Shown one piece after another: positions 1-8,690 of a stretch of 64,000 bases of DNA. Each line of letters begins with the position of its first letter. The first letter of the stretch is position 1. Source of the stretch: Ruegeria sp. THAF57. Lineage in GTDB: Bacteria; Pseudomonadota; Alphaproteobacteria; Rhodobacterales; Rhodobacteraceae. The stretch spans positions 55,873-119,872 of the forward strand of contig NZ_CAIWNQ010000011.1 in NCBI RefSeq assembly GCF_903914075.1. Reading direction: 5' to 3'. The position numbers and the translations under genes were made by a program. The notes beneath the pieces were generated by a model, which had not been told where the DNA came from, did no database searches, and saw only the letters and a list, made by a program, of their open reading frames with translations.

Positions 1-1905
1 GAACACACCTGTCGAGCGGTCGCCTGATGTCTGAATGGCAGAAGGCTGGCTGTTGTTGGTGTCCGACAAGGTGACGTTAACATTTCCGCCAGCGCCACCA
101 GACCCGCCGTCGCCTCCGATTGCGACGCCCACAAACGCTCCGACGGCTCCGGATGAACCGCCATTGCCGCCGCCGCCGCCGATGGACTGAGCCAAGACAC
201 CCATGGCGTCGTCTCCGGTCGTGGTGATAATTCCGTCGTTGACAATCGTCACGGTCGAGCCACTGCCACCCCCGTTACCTTTGCCGCCAACCGACACCAT
301 TCCACCGGACGATCCGCCGTCACCGCCGCCGCCGCCAATGGATTGAGCGATTATCCCGCGCGCACCGTCGCCTGTCGTAACAATGCGCCCAAAGTTGCGG
401 ACACTGACCGCAGCACCCGTGCCACCTTTCGATCCGGTTCCGCCAATGGCGACCAAACCAAACGAATTCGCGCCGGTGCCTCCGCTACCTCCGATGGACT
501 GGGCCATCACGCCGTCAGACCCTTTGCCCAAGGTCAATATGCTACCCGTTCCCTGAACAGTGACGCTGACTGCGCTGCCGCTGCCACCATTCGATCCGAC
601 GCCTCCCAAGGAAAGAGAGACAAGCCCGCCCGACGTTCCCCCCGAACCGCCGCCGCCACCAATGGACTGGGCGACAATCCCACGGGAAAAGTCGCCTTCT
701 GTTTCAATGGCTCCGCCATGAGAAACTGTGACACGGCCACCATTGCCACCATTATCCGCGCCACCAATCAACGATACCAATAGGTTACCACTGGTACCGG
801 CTGACCCCCCTGAGCCACCGATTGACTGAGCGTAGATCCCGTTCGCGTAGTCGCCCGTTGTCAGAATGCTAGCTGACGACGTAGTATTGACCACCACATT
901 GCCGCCGCTGCCACCAAAGCCACCGTCACCGGAAGCGCCGACCAATCCCCATTGCGAACCGCCATTGCCGCCGTTGTTCGAAACGCTCAACGCGTAAATG
1001 CCATCCGCCTCATTGCCGCTGGTTGAAATCACTCCCCGCTGTGTGACCGTGACATTACCACCATCTGCCGAATGACCGCCCGTGCCGCCGCCCGGCGCGG
1101 CAAAACCGCTTCCGCCGTTTCCGGCTTCACCACTTCTGCTAAAGGCGAAAATTCCCTCGTTTCCTGTTCCTGATGTCTGGATCGTACTGCCTTGGGCCTG
1201 GGTCGCATTCACGGTGCCACCTTTGCCTCCATCGCCACCATCTCGCCCATCCCAGAAGCTGAGGTACGAGTCACCACCCTGCCCGCCGTCACCACCGACG
1301 CTTCCCACTTTCCAGCCAATATTGCTGGTTGCATTGACGTTCCCCGAGAGGGTTTTTGTCTGCGTCGGGCCGGTTGCTCCGTTGCCGCCGGAACTGGGTG
1401 GCACCACAACGGCACCGTCCCGGCCATTTCTTCCATCACGGCCGTAGACAACCTGACTTACCCCATTTGGCCCTGACACGTCTTCCGGTGGGGTTACAGC
1501 ACCAGGAGTTCCAGAACTGTTGAAGCTGTCATTGTATTGAGCAACGGTCAGTCGCGTGGACAAGCTGGCGGTGCCACTCGCGCCAGAGTTGCTAATCTGG
1601 GCAGTCGTTCCAGAAATGGAAACAATTTCGAAAGCAAGTGGGGGATTGTCAGAGTTATAGATGGTGTCGCCAACGTCTTTCACCAAAAACACATAACCAT
1701 CAGCCGTTTCCACAAAAGCAGTTGTACCGGCGGTTGGCGTTGACGCCGGGTCAACAATTAACTCGACGACGGTTGTTTCCTTATCCGTTTCCGGGTTGGT
1801 AACAATATCATCAACTTTTGAATCAGCCGTCGGAGTTGCATGTGAAGCTGTTGAAATAAAGGCTAGAAATGCGGATACACTCAGCAGACTTGAAACTCTA
1901 TTCAC
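1..1905 (-). CDS. Gly-rich repeat exported protein, autotransporter-like (3' end outside window)
   Basis: The reverse strand is open without a stop from a GTG at 1905 to the left edge (635 codons). The start is supported by GAGGG seven bases upstream and by a classical signal peptide (residues 1 to about 23, ending SHA) directly after it. After an acidic Thr/Val-rich stretch the protein becomes a Gly/Ser/Asn repeat array. The recurrent unit contains the motif AQSIGGGGGxGG preceded by GDxAxGI, with copies near 178, 337, 490, 657 and 822 (period about 156-165 bp). This repeat type is known from large outer-membrane autotransporters and adhesins, where a C-terminal beta-barrel would follow; that part would lie beyond the window, so the barrel is not seen. 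Numerous small ORFs on the + strand here are shadows of the GC-rich repeats. The role (surface adhesion or biofilm) is inferred from family only. Confidence 0.8.
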   Translation of the reverse strand, partial: MNRVSSLLSVSAFLAFISTASHATPTADSKVDDIVTNPETDKETTVVELIVDPASTPTAGTTAFVETADGYVFLVKDVGDTIYNSDNPPLAFEIVSISGTTAQISNSGASGTASLSTRLTVAQYNDSFNSSGTPGAVTPPEDVSGPNGVSQVVYGRDGRNGRDGAVVVPPSSGGNGATGPTQTKTLSGNVNATSNIGWKVGSVGGDGGQGGDSYLSFWDGRDGGDGGKGGTVNATQAQGSTIQTSGTGNEGIFAFSRSGEAGNGGSGFAAPGGGTGGHSADGGNVTVTQRGVISTSGNEADGIYALSVSNNGGNGGSQWGLVGASGDGGFGGSGGNVVVNTTSSASILTTGDYANGIYAQSIGGSGGSAGTSGNLLVSLIGGADNGGNGGRVTVSHGGAIETEGDFSRGIVAQSIGGGGGSGGTSGGLVSLSLGGVGSNGGSGSAVSVTVQGTGSILTLGKGSDGVMAQSIGGSGGTGANSFGLVAIGGTGSKGGTGAAVSVRNFGRIVTTGDGARGIIAQSIGGGGGDGGSSGGMVSVGGKGNGGGSGSTVTIVNDGIITTTGDDAMGVLAQSIGGGGGNGGSSGAVGAFVGVAIGGDGGSGGAGGNVNVTLSDTNNSQPSAIQTSGDRSTGVF

Positions 1906-2310
1906 CCGCAAACCCTCTACCAAAACACCCAGTCTTACACAGGAAGAGGAACCACTCTGTCGTAAAGACAAAGCGTGATCTGCGTCCTCCCCATCACCTT
2001 GAAATGCACTCTACGCACTCGCCCAAGGACAAAAAACTGACAAAAAGTTAACACCTCTCAGTTTCGTGAACTGCATGGCGGAAATGCAACATCTAGGATG
2101 AATCTATTAAATTATCCGAATATTATGGTGAAAAAAGGTTCGGCGAAGCCGGCTTGGCTTGATCAAACTTGCCGCCACTTCACAACCTAAGGGTTTTAAT
2201 CCAATATGGCGGGTTTCAGCGTCTGTCGCAAGGCAAGTGGGACCTGGAACTTTGCTGAGAAATTGGCAGCCACGCCTTAAGAAAGGATACCTCAGCCCGA
2301 CTTGACGACC
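1906..2310. other. Intergenic region upstream of the repeat protein
   Basis: About 405 bases with no credible gene. It is more AT-rich than the flanks around 2095-2140, as expected for the promoter of the leftward exported-protein gene. I could not identify convincing -35/-10 boxes, a terminator or a riboswitch. Confidence 0.5.
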
Positions 2311-3129
2311 TCATTCACCTGCCGGAGGCAGAGCCTTTTGATAAAGGTGCCAGGTCGTGTGACCAAGGATGGGCAGGGTTAAGATCAGCCCCAGAAACGC
2401 TGGAACCAACGACAACAGCATAGTGACCGAAATGATCGCCGCCCAACTGAGCATGACCAGCGGGCTTTCCGTCACCACGCGGATTGACGTCAGCATTGCT
2501 GTGACGAAATCGGTTTCCCGATCAAGCAACATGGGCATGGCCACGACCGTCACTGAAAATAGAACAGTCGACAAAAACGCGCCTGCGCAGGTCCCGATTA
2601 CAAGAAAGGTCCAGCCTTGCGGCGTAAAGAATATGGTGTTCAGGAACCCGTCAAAATTCGAAAAAGAGGCATCTTTCAGAATAATCGCCAGCCATAGCCG
2701 TATCTGATATATCCACACCCAGAAGATGAACAGGGTGACAAAGGCCATCCAACCCATTTCACGTTTCCGCTGATTGGCCATGACAGTGAGGATTTCAGAC
2801 CAGCCAAAGCTCTGACCCTTCTGCAACCGTCGCGACATCTCATATAATCCGGCCGCCGCGAAAGGTGCGACCAAAGGAAAGCCGACGGCGGCGGGTATAA
2901 TCATCCAGATCTTACCCAGCCAGACCAGGCACCACACAAACAGAATTCCGAAAACCGCGTAGAACAGACCAAAAAAACCGCTCATCACAGGGCGCGCAAG
3001 AAAGTCTGAAAATCCAGCTTTCAATGATGCTGAAACATCCTGCGCAGTCACCTTCCTGACCGCTTGTATGGACGGTTGGGACTGGGCCGGGCTATCCGGC
3101 GGTGTGGAACCTGCAGTTTTAGGTGCCAT
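2311..3129 (-). CDS. DUF2189-family integral membrane protein
   Basis: Encodes 272 residues from the ATG at 3129, chosen because AAGGAG lies six bases upstream; the frame stays open further upstream to 3279 but without a ribosome site. The N-terminal 40 residues are hydrophilic (Pro/Ser/Gln-rich). Then come about six hydrophobic segments, including a pair around FFGLFYAVFGILF and a second Trp-rich pair, and the loop motif GLYEMSRRLQ that is typical of DUF2189 proteins. These are common in Rhodobacterales and have no assigned biochemical function; they probably sit in the inner membrane. The gene is divergent from the amino-acid transporter at 3303, so the 173-base gap must hold both promoters. 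Family assignment is from motif memory; no function is claimed. Confidence 0.75.
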   Translation of the reverse strand: MAPKTAGSTPPDSPAQSQPSIQAVRKVTAQDVSASLKAGFSDFLARPVMSGFFGLFYAVFGILFVWCLVWLGKIWMIIPAAVGFPLVAPFAAAGLYEMSRRLQKGQSFGWSEILTVMANQRKREMGWMAFVTLFIFWVWIYQIRLWLAIILKDASFSNFDGFLNTIFFTPQGWTFLVIGTCAGAFLSTVLFSVTVVAMPMLLDRETDFVTAMLTSIRVVTESPLVMLSWAAIISVTMLLSLVPAFLGLILTLPILGHTTWHLYQKALPPAGE

Positions 3130-3302
3130 GTCACACTCCTTCCAAGCCATGATACTGCGCTCAAGCTTTTGCTTCCAGCCTGTGCGTTGAAATTGACGTC
3201 TGTCTTGGAAGCCGGGCACCCAAGCCCATACGACTGTTGCCCTAGACAAATCCGCCTGCCCGTAAGAACCTGTGCGCAATCAAAAAATAGGGAGTCGTTT
3301 AG

Positions 3303-4127
3303 ATGAAACTGATTGCTTGCACGGCTTTGACCGCAATTGTCTCTGCAACCGCAGCGTTTGCTGCAGGCGACGGGACGTGCGCGGCAGGGAAAACACTGAC
3401 CGAAGGCACGCTGACGATCGCGACCGGAAACCCGGCCTATTATCCTTGGGTTATGAACGACGCACCAGAAAGCGGGGAAGGGTTTGAAGCCGCTGTCGCC
3501 TACGCCATCGCCGAAAAAATGGGTTTCGGGAAAAACAACGTCACGTGGGTTCGCACAAGTTTTGACGAGGCGATCCAGCCCGGAGCCAAAAACTTTGACT
3601 TCAACATGCAGCAATACTCGATCACGCCTGAACGCGAGGAAATGGTCGATTTCAGCTTGCCTTACTACACGTCTGCCATGGCAGTTCTGACCACCCAGAA
3701 TGTTGTCGATGCAGGTGCTCAAGCAACCTTGGACAGTCTCAAGGGGCTGAAATGGGGCGCGGTGGCCACCACCACGGCGATTCCCATGTTGAACGAGGTG
3801 ATCCAGCCCTCGGATGAGCCGCTGCTTTACAACGACAACGCCGATGTGAACGCCGCCATCATGGCGGGCCAGATTGATGCCGCACTCTATGACTTACCGA
3901 CTGCGCTGTATCTGTCGGCCGTTGTGGTGGAAGGTGGCGCCTTGCTGGGACAGTTCCCTCCGGATCAATCAGAAAGTCCCGACCAGTTCGGCCTTTTGAT
4001 GGAAGACGGCAGCGCGCTGAGGGAATGTGTCGATGCGGCCATCACGGAGCTGACCGAAAGCGGTGAACTTGCGGCCATAGAAGCGCAATGGCTGTCCGAG
4101 GCGACGGGTGTGCCGGTCATCAAATAA
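3303..4127 (+). CDS. Polar amino-acid ABC transporter, periplasmic substrate-binding protein
   Basis: A 274-residue protein with a signal peptide (residues 1-20, cleavage after AFA) followed by a family 3 solute-binding domain filling the rest. The hinge-region motif REEMVDFSLPYYTS near residues 105-118 is characteristic of the polar amino-acid uptake (PAAT) family. Two cysteines in the mature protein (CAAGK near the N-terminus, RECVD near the C-terminus) could form a disulfide linking the ends. It is the first gene of a three-gene transporter operon, with a permease starting directly after its stop and an ATPase overlapping the permease. The amino-acid specificity cannot be read from sequence. 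Confidence 0.9.
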   Translation: MKLIACTALTAIVSATAAFAAGDGTCAAGKTLTEGTLTIATGNPAYYPWVMNDAPESGEGFEAAVAYAIAEKMGFGKNNVTWVRTSFDEAIQPGAKNFDFNMQQYSITPEREEMVDFSLPYYTSAMAVLTTQNVVDAGAQATLDSLKGLKWGAVATTTAIPMLNEVIQPSDEPLLYNDNADVNAAIMAGQIDAALYDLPTALYLSAVVVEGGALLGQFPPDQSESPDQFGLLMEDGSALRECVDAAITELTESGELAAIEAQWLSEATGVPVIK

Positions 4128-4988
4128 ATGGACGAAACATCGTTGCAAAAAGGCGTAGCCGAGCGTTCGGCTACAACACCCACGCGGCGCGAGGTCTACG
4201 AGGCCGGGATACGGCGCCGATCCAACCGGATCGCGCTGATCTCGACGGTCAGCGTTGTCCTTGCGCTGTTCGTTCTGGTTCCTCTCGCCCCCGGTTGGGA
4301 AGCGGTTCAGCGCGCCTTTTTCAACGGCAGGGTGTTCACGGCAACATTTCCCGGGTTACTTGAAGCCTTTCTTCTGAACGTGATGATCTTTGCGTGGTCC
4401 GCGCCGCTGATCGCGATCACTGGCCTTGCCATCGCGCTGTGTCGGGACGCCCGCGCGCCCGCGTTGTTTCCACTGCGATTATTCGGGATCGCATATACCG
4501 ACATCTTCCGCGGCCTGCCCGTGGTGCTTGTCATCTACATTATCGGCTTTGGCATACCCGGTCTGGGCCTGCCAAGACCTTGGAACAGCCCGTATATCTG
4601 GGGAACCTTGGCGCTGGTTCTGGTCTATTCTGCGTACGTGGCCGAGGTGATCCGTTCGGGCATCGATTCGATCCACCATTCACAACGCGCGGCGGCGGCT
4701 TCACTGGGCCTCAGCGATCGGGACACCATGCGCTATGTCGTGCTGCCCCAGGCCATTCGCAATGTGGTTCCCGCCAATATGAACCTCTTCATCGCCTTGC
4801 AGAAAGACGTGGCACTGTTGTCCTTTATCGGCCCGGTGGAGATTTTTCGTCAGGCAGGTGTCTATAAATCGCTCTACGCCAATTTCACGCCCTATGTCGG
4901 CGCTGCGCTGATCTTTCTGGCATTGACCATACCTGCGACACGATACGCGGATTACCTGATGAACAAACAAAACAAGGCGCGCACATGA
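4128..4988 (+). CDS. Polar amino-acid ABC transporter permease
   Basis: A 286-residue inner-membrane permease of the HisM/GlnP type. The ATG follows the stop of the binding-protein gene with no spacer, implying translational coupling. A 45-residue hydrophilic N-terminus precedes the first membrane segment (near [19 protein letters not shown]). The permease core runs from about residue 80, and the cytoplasmic coupling loop with the EAA-type motif ([21 protein letters not shown]) is near residues 190-210. Only one permease gene is present, so the channel is presumably a homodimer; the first membrane segment far from the core is the topology seen in several single-permease PAAT systems. Confidence 0.9.
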   Translation: MDETSLQKGVAERSATTPTRREVYEAGIRRRSNRIALISTVSVVLALFVLVPLAPGWEAVQRAFFNGRVFTATFPGLLEAFLLNVMIFAWSAPLIAITGLAIALCRDARAPALFPLRLFGIAYTDIFRGLPVVLVIYIIGFGIPGLGLPRPWNSPYIWGTLALVLVYSAYVAEVIRSGIDSIHHSQRAAAASLGLSDRDTMRYVVLPQAIRNVVPANMNLFIALQKDVALLSFIGPVEIFRQAGVYKSLYANFTPYVGAALIFLALTIPATRYADYLMNKQNKART

Positions 4989-5716
4989 CGGCGAAGTTAT
5001 CCTTGCGCGGGGTACGAAAGCGATTCGACGACCACGAAGTCTGCAAAGGCATTGATCTTGATATCGCTGAGGGTGAGATGGTGTGCCTGATCGGCGCCTC
5101 TGGCTCAGGCAAGTCCACGCTTCTGCGCTGTATGAACCTGTTGGAACCGATTGACGATGGTTCGATCTGGCTGGACGGGACAGATATTTCCGAGCCGGGC
5201 CTGGACCCTCAGCCTGTACGCCAGCAGATCGGCATAGTCTTTCAAAGCTATAATCTGTTTCCGCATATGACAGCGGCGGAAAACGTGATGCTTGCCCCGC
5301 GTCGCGTGCGTGGGCTGAGCAGAGAAGACCTTCGCCCGCGGGTCACGCAACTTTTTACCCGTTTCGGTCTGGGTGAACGGATGGATCACTATCCGGATCA
5401 GCTGTCAGGGGGGCAGCAGCAACGTGTGGCAATCATCCGGGCGCTTGCGATGGAACCGCAGATCATGCTGTTTGACGAGATTACAAGCGCGCTGGACCCT
5501 GAACTGGTCGGCGAAGTTCTAGACGTGCTTCGCGACCTGCGAAAACAGGGGATGACCATGGTTCTTGCCACGCACGAGATGGGCTTTGCACGTGAACTGG
5601 CCGACAAGGTGTGTTTCCTTGACGCGGGCCGAATCCTGGAACAAGGCCCGCCAGAAACGCTTTTCTCCAACCCCAGCGAGCCCAGAACCAAGGCCTTTCT
5701 TGCCCGCGTACTTTAA
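4985..5716 (+). CDS. Polar amino-acid ABC transporter ATP-binding protein
   Basis: A 243-residue ABC ATPase of the GlnQ/HisP class whose ATG overlaps the permease stop by four bases. Visible motifs are Walker [10 protein letters not shown] (37-45), Q-loop [11 protein letters not shown] (86-96), signature LSGGQQQR (140-147), Walker B MLFDE (161-165) and the switch His in ATHEMGFA. The post-Walker B sequence reads DEITSALD where most members have DEPTSALD, a minor variant. The length is normal for the family and there is no C-terminal regulatory domain. It would power the importer formed with the two upstream products. Confidence 0.92.
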   Translation: MTAKLSLRGVRKRFDDHEVCKGIDLDIAEGEMVCLIGASGSGKSTLLRCMNLLEPIDDGSIWLDGTDISEPGLDPQPVRQQIGIVFQSYNLFPHMTAAENVMLAPRRVRGLSREDLRPRVTQLFTRFGLGERMDHYPDQLSGGQQQRVAIIRALAMEPQIMLFDEITSALDPELVGEVLDVLRDLRKQGMTMVLATHEMGFARELADKVCFLDAGRILEQGPPETLFSNPSEPRTKAFLARVL

Positions 5717-5806
5717 CACGGCAATGTGCGGTCTTTCATACTGAGCATTGAAGTTCACCGGACCACGCGTCCTCGCAAACACAACTATTGTCGTTTGATT
5801 TCAATT

Positions 5807-5891
5807 TGGTGCGGGTGGAGGGACTTGAACCCCCACGCCTTGCGGCGCCAGAACCTAAATCTGGTGCGTCTACCAATTTCGCCACACCCGC
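5807..5891 (-). tRNA. tRNA-Leu(UAG)
   Basis: Read on the reverse strand the sequence folds as a class II tRNA of 85 bases. The acceptor stem GCGGGTG pairs with the 3' CACCCGC, the D-arm contains TTGGTAGAC, the anticodon stem is CCAGA/TCTGG with loop TTTAGGT (anticodon TAG), there is a variable arm, and the T-arm has the standard GGTTCAAGTCC core. The discriminator is A and the 3' CCA is encoded (5807-5809). Confidence 0.95.
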
Positions 5892-6258
5892 ACGATGACC
5901 GGGTCAATAGCAAAGCTTGAAACTAAGTGCGAGGGGGAAAGTGCAGCCTTTCTCAATATTCTTTGCAACCTGTCTGCACCCTTTCTTGGCTTCACACAAA
6001 TCGCTGCACGAAGAGCCGTCTAAAAGTGGGGAAGCAGTCAATAAAACCAGTTTGAAAACATGCAATGCCTTTCTAAGTGAAAGCGCGGCACAGCCACCGC
6101 ATCACAATTGCGCCACAATTCAAACGCCAAAAAATCTTATTCGCGTCAAACAAATTCCGCCTTGGGGGTCATTGATGTGCGTGTGGACTTACTGAGTCTT
6201 TTTGCCTTCGGGCGCTGTACGAGTTCTATCTGCTCAACTCAAAAACAAGGGCTTAACC
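5892..6258. other. Leader region of the GTPase locus
   Basis: About 367 bases between tRNA-Leu and the first gene of the GTPase locus. The short ORFs here have no ribosome site and no recognisable product. The region must hold the promoter for the rightward locus, but I could not identify the boxes with confidence. Confidence 0.4.
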
Positions 6259-6675
6259 GTGACCAATATGATGACTTCCGCTGCTGCCGAGCAAGACGCA
6301 ATTGGTCTTGCACGCGAGAGCTTTCTCGGTGAACTCAAGACCCTGAGCCGCGACCACCCCGACACGGGATTTGGTGTCGCGCTTCGCACACATTCGGGTG
6401 GCCACTATTTACTTGCTAACTCGCGTATGCCGCTGCCAGAAACCAAATCCGCCGGGTTCCCGACCGGACGCAGCGTAGCTTGTCTTGAGAACAGCGAGCA
6501 ATTCAGCTCTATCGAAGTTCTGGCTGATGAGACCGCCTTCGACAAGATTTCCCCCAGCGCCGAGGCCGCAATTTTGGGCAACGCCCTGAATTTGATTGCC
6601 CGCATTGATCTGCTGACCAGCACCCAAGCCGATCAGGTACAGCATCACATGGCGGCAACAGGAACCGGAGGCTAA
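6259..6675 (+). CDS. Unknown protein, first gene of GTPase locus
   Basis: Predicted 138 residues from a GTG at 6259 that has AAGGG seven bases upstream; an ATG at 6268 is the alternative, and the frame is open to 6202. I do not recognise a family. The protein is soluble with no signal peptide or membrane segment: an N-terminal helix (AIGLARESFLGELKTLS), a middle portion with beta-like character (GFGVALRTHSGGHYLLA), and a C-terminal helix (AEAAILGNALNLIARIDLL). It ends two bases before the first dynamin-like GTPase, whose ribosome site lies inside its last codons, so the two are almost certainly cotranslated. By position it could be a GTPase accessory or regulator, which is inference only. Confidence 0.65.
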   Translation: MTNMMTSAAAEQDAIGLARESFLGELKTLSRDHPDTGFGVALRTHSGGHYLLANSRMPLPETKSAGFPTGRSVACLENSEQFSSIEVLADETAFDKISPSAEAAILGNALNLIARIDLLTSTQADQVQHHMAATGTGG

Positions 6676-6677
6676 TC

Positions 6678-8690
6678 ATGGCGCGCAATGACCATCTTCT
6701 GTCCGTCGGAAACGAGGCGCTGACGCCCATGACATCGGCGATGGCGGCCCTGACCACGCAGATCGACCAACTGACAGAGGTGGCCGACGCGCGCTCTTCC
6801 GCCCGTCTTGCCACGCTCAAGACTCGTATGGAAAGTTTTACCGCCAGCGTGACGCTGGTTGGGCAGGTCAAGGCCGGTAAGTCCTCGATCGTGAACATTC
6901 TGGCCGGGCGCCCTGCCCTTTTGCCGTCTGACGTGAACCCGTGGACGTCGGTTGTCACGACGCTGAACATCAATACGCGTACCGAAGGTGACACGAAATC
7001 CAAGTTCACATTCTTTGAGCAGGAAGAATGGGATAACCTGATGGTCGGCGGTGGGCGTCTTGGCGAATTGGCCAACCGCGCCGGCGCAGACGACGAAATG
7101 GACGACATTCGTCGCCAGATCGGAGAGATGAAGGAGAAGTCCGAAGAACGCCTTGGCAAACACTTCGACCTGATCCTTGGGCAGAGCCATCAGTATGACT
7201 ATTTCGACGAAGAACTGATCCAGCGTTACGTGTGCCTTGGCGATCAGGATGATCCTGACATCAACCCCAAAACAGGGCGGTTTGCAGATGTTACAAAATC
7301 TGCGGAACTGTACATGGATATCCCGCAATACCCGATATCCCTGAAACTCTGCGACACGCCGGGTGTCAACGATACCTTCATGGTGCGCGAGCAGATCACC
7401 CTGCGCAGCCTGCGCGGATCCGAGGTGTGCGTCGTTGTTTTGGCTGCAAGTCAGGCCCTGACGACCATGGACATGGCCCTGATGCGGATCATTGCGCAGT
7501 TCGAGAACCGTCAGATCATTCTGTTCGTAAACCGGATCGACGAACTGGCCGATCCGGTTAATCAGGTCCCTGAAATTCGCGACCGGATTCAGGACACGTT
7601 GAAACAAAACAATATCGACGCAAACACTAGCGTCGTATTCGGCAGCGCGCTTTGGGCCGAAGCCGCGCTTACGGGCAATCCTGACATTTTGAACGAAGAT
7701 TCCCGTCAGGCGTTGAACACCTTCTATCTGGCGGCCGGGTTTGGGGATCAGGCCCCGTCTTTGGACAAGATCTGGGCGCTGTCCGGGTTGCCGGATCTGT
7801 TGCTGGCAATGAACGAACGCATAGCCGAAGGCGCAGGACACCGGCTGCTGGAGCGGGTGCGCCACAAGGCGAGAAATATCGCAAGCCAAATCCGCGCAAC
7901 GGCGGTTGCCAAAACACTGTCTGGCGGCGAAGGCGTTGTCCGCGATCTGGATGGCGTTTCAACCGAAGAGGCCATCGAAAAGGTCACTGAACAATACGAA
8001 AAGAAGGTGGCTGAACTGACCTCGTCCCTGCGCGACAAGGTCTTGGAAAGGCTGAAATCTGCTGAGACAAATTTTGTCAAGCGCGCGACGGACTCGCTGA
8101 TCGCGCATCTTGAACAAAACGGTGAAGAAGGGACGTGGCAATACGATCCTGCCGGGTTGAGAACCCTGCAAAAGGCGGCGTATTTCAGCTTTGCACGCTC
8201 CATGCGCAAGGATGCCGGGGCGCTGTATGCATCAGCGGCTTCAGACATTGAGGCACTGTATCAAAAGTTGTTGGGCAACCATTTGGGCGAATTCACGATT
8301 GAAGCACCGATCGTGCCCCGGGTGCCACCGCCATTGGGTATCGGGCGCACCATTGCCCTGGACCTTCAAAGCACATGGTGGCGACGGTGGTGGCAACGCC
8401 GAAAAGGGTTCGAAGCATATGCTGCAGATTACACCCGTCTGATTGCATCCGAGGCGAACTCGATAACCAAGGATATCGAAGAAAACCAGATTGCAGCGGT
8501 TTTGGAAAACGTACGTGCCAGCCTGTCTGACTTTATGCGCGAGCAAAAAGAGACATTGCTGAGCATTTCGGCAGCCGCCGAGAATGATCCCAACCGGAAC
8601 GCAGCGATGATGGCTGGAATGGTGCCGCAAAAATCCCGCGACGACATTCTGGGCGACATTCTCAAAGATCTAAGCAACGAGGCAGCATGA
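6678..8690 (+). CDS. Dynamin-like GTPase, type A (first copy)
   Basis: A 670-residue large GTPase. Motifs: P-loop GQVKAGKSS (62-70), probable switch I within NPWTSVVTT (87-95), G3 DTPG (226-229) and G4 NRID (285-288, an NKxD variant). The roughly 110 residues between G1 and G3 contain an acidic helical insertion. The C-terminal half is helical and charged, as in the stalk of bacterial dynamins. It carries an aromatic/basic patch WWRRWWQRRKG at 567-577 that could act as a membrane-contacting paddle. No transmembrane segment is seen, so the protein is probably peripheral. GGAGG is six bases before the ATG. It overlaps the next GTPase gene by four bases and is clearly paralogous to the product of 11755-13797. 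Assignment to the dynamin superfamily is strong at motif level; the cellular role is unknown. Confidence 0.85.
   Translation: MARNDHLLSVGNEALTPMTSAMAALTTQIDQLTEVADARSSARLATLKTRMESFTASVTLVGQVKAGKSSIVNILAGRPALLPSDVNPWTSVVTTLNINTRTEGDTKSKFTFFEQEEWDNLMVGGGRLGELANRAGADDEMDDIRRQIGEMKEKSEERLGKHFDLILGQSHQYDYFDEELIQRYVCLGDQDDPDINPKTGRFADVTKSAELYMDIPQYPISLKLCDTPGVNDTFMVREQITLRSLRGSEVCVVVLAASQALTTMDMALMRIIAQFENRQIILFVNRIDELADPVNQVPEIRDRIQDTLKQNNIDANTSVVFGSALWAEAALTGNPDILNEDSRQALNTFYLAAGFGDQAPSLDKIWALSGLPDLLLAMNERIAEGAGHRLLERVRHKARNIASQIRATAVAKTLSGGEGVVRDLDGVSTEEAIEKVTEQYEKKVAELTSSLRDKVLERLKSAETNFVKRATDSLIAHLEQNGEEGTWQYDPAGLRTLQKAAYFSFARSMRKDAGALYASAASDIEALYQKLLGNHLGEFTIEAPIVPRVPPPLGIGRTIALDLQSTWWRRWWQRRKGFEAYAADYTRLIASEANSITKDIEENQIAAVLENVRASLSDFMREQKETLLSISAAAENDPNRNAAMMAGMVPQKSRDDILGDILKDLSNEAA

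Noticed and set aside
1..1000. Regularly spaced similar sequences resembling a repeat or CRISPR-like array
   Set aside because: The period is about 160 bases, units vary, and they lie in one open reverse frame encoding Gly-rich protein repeats.
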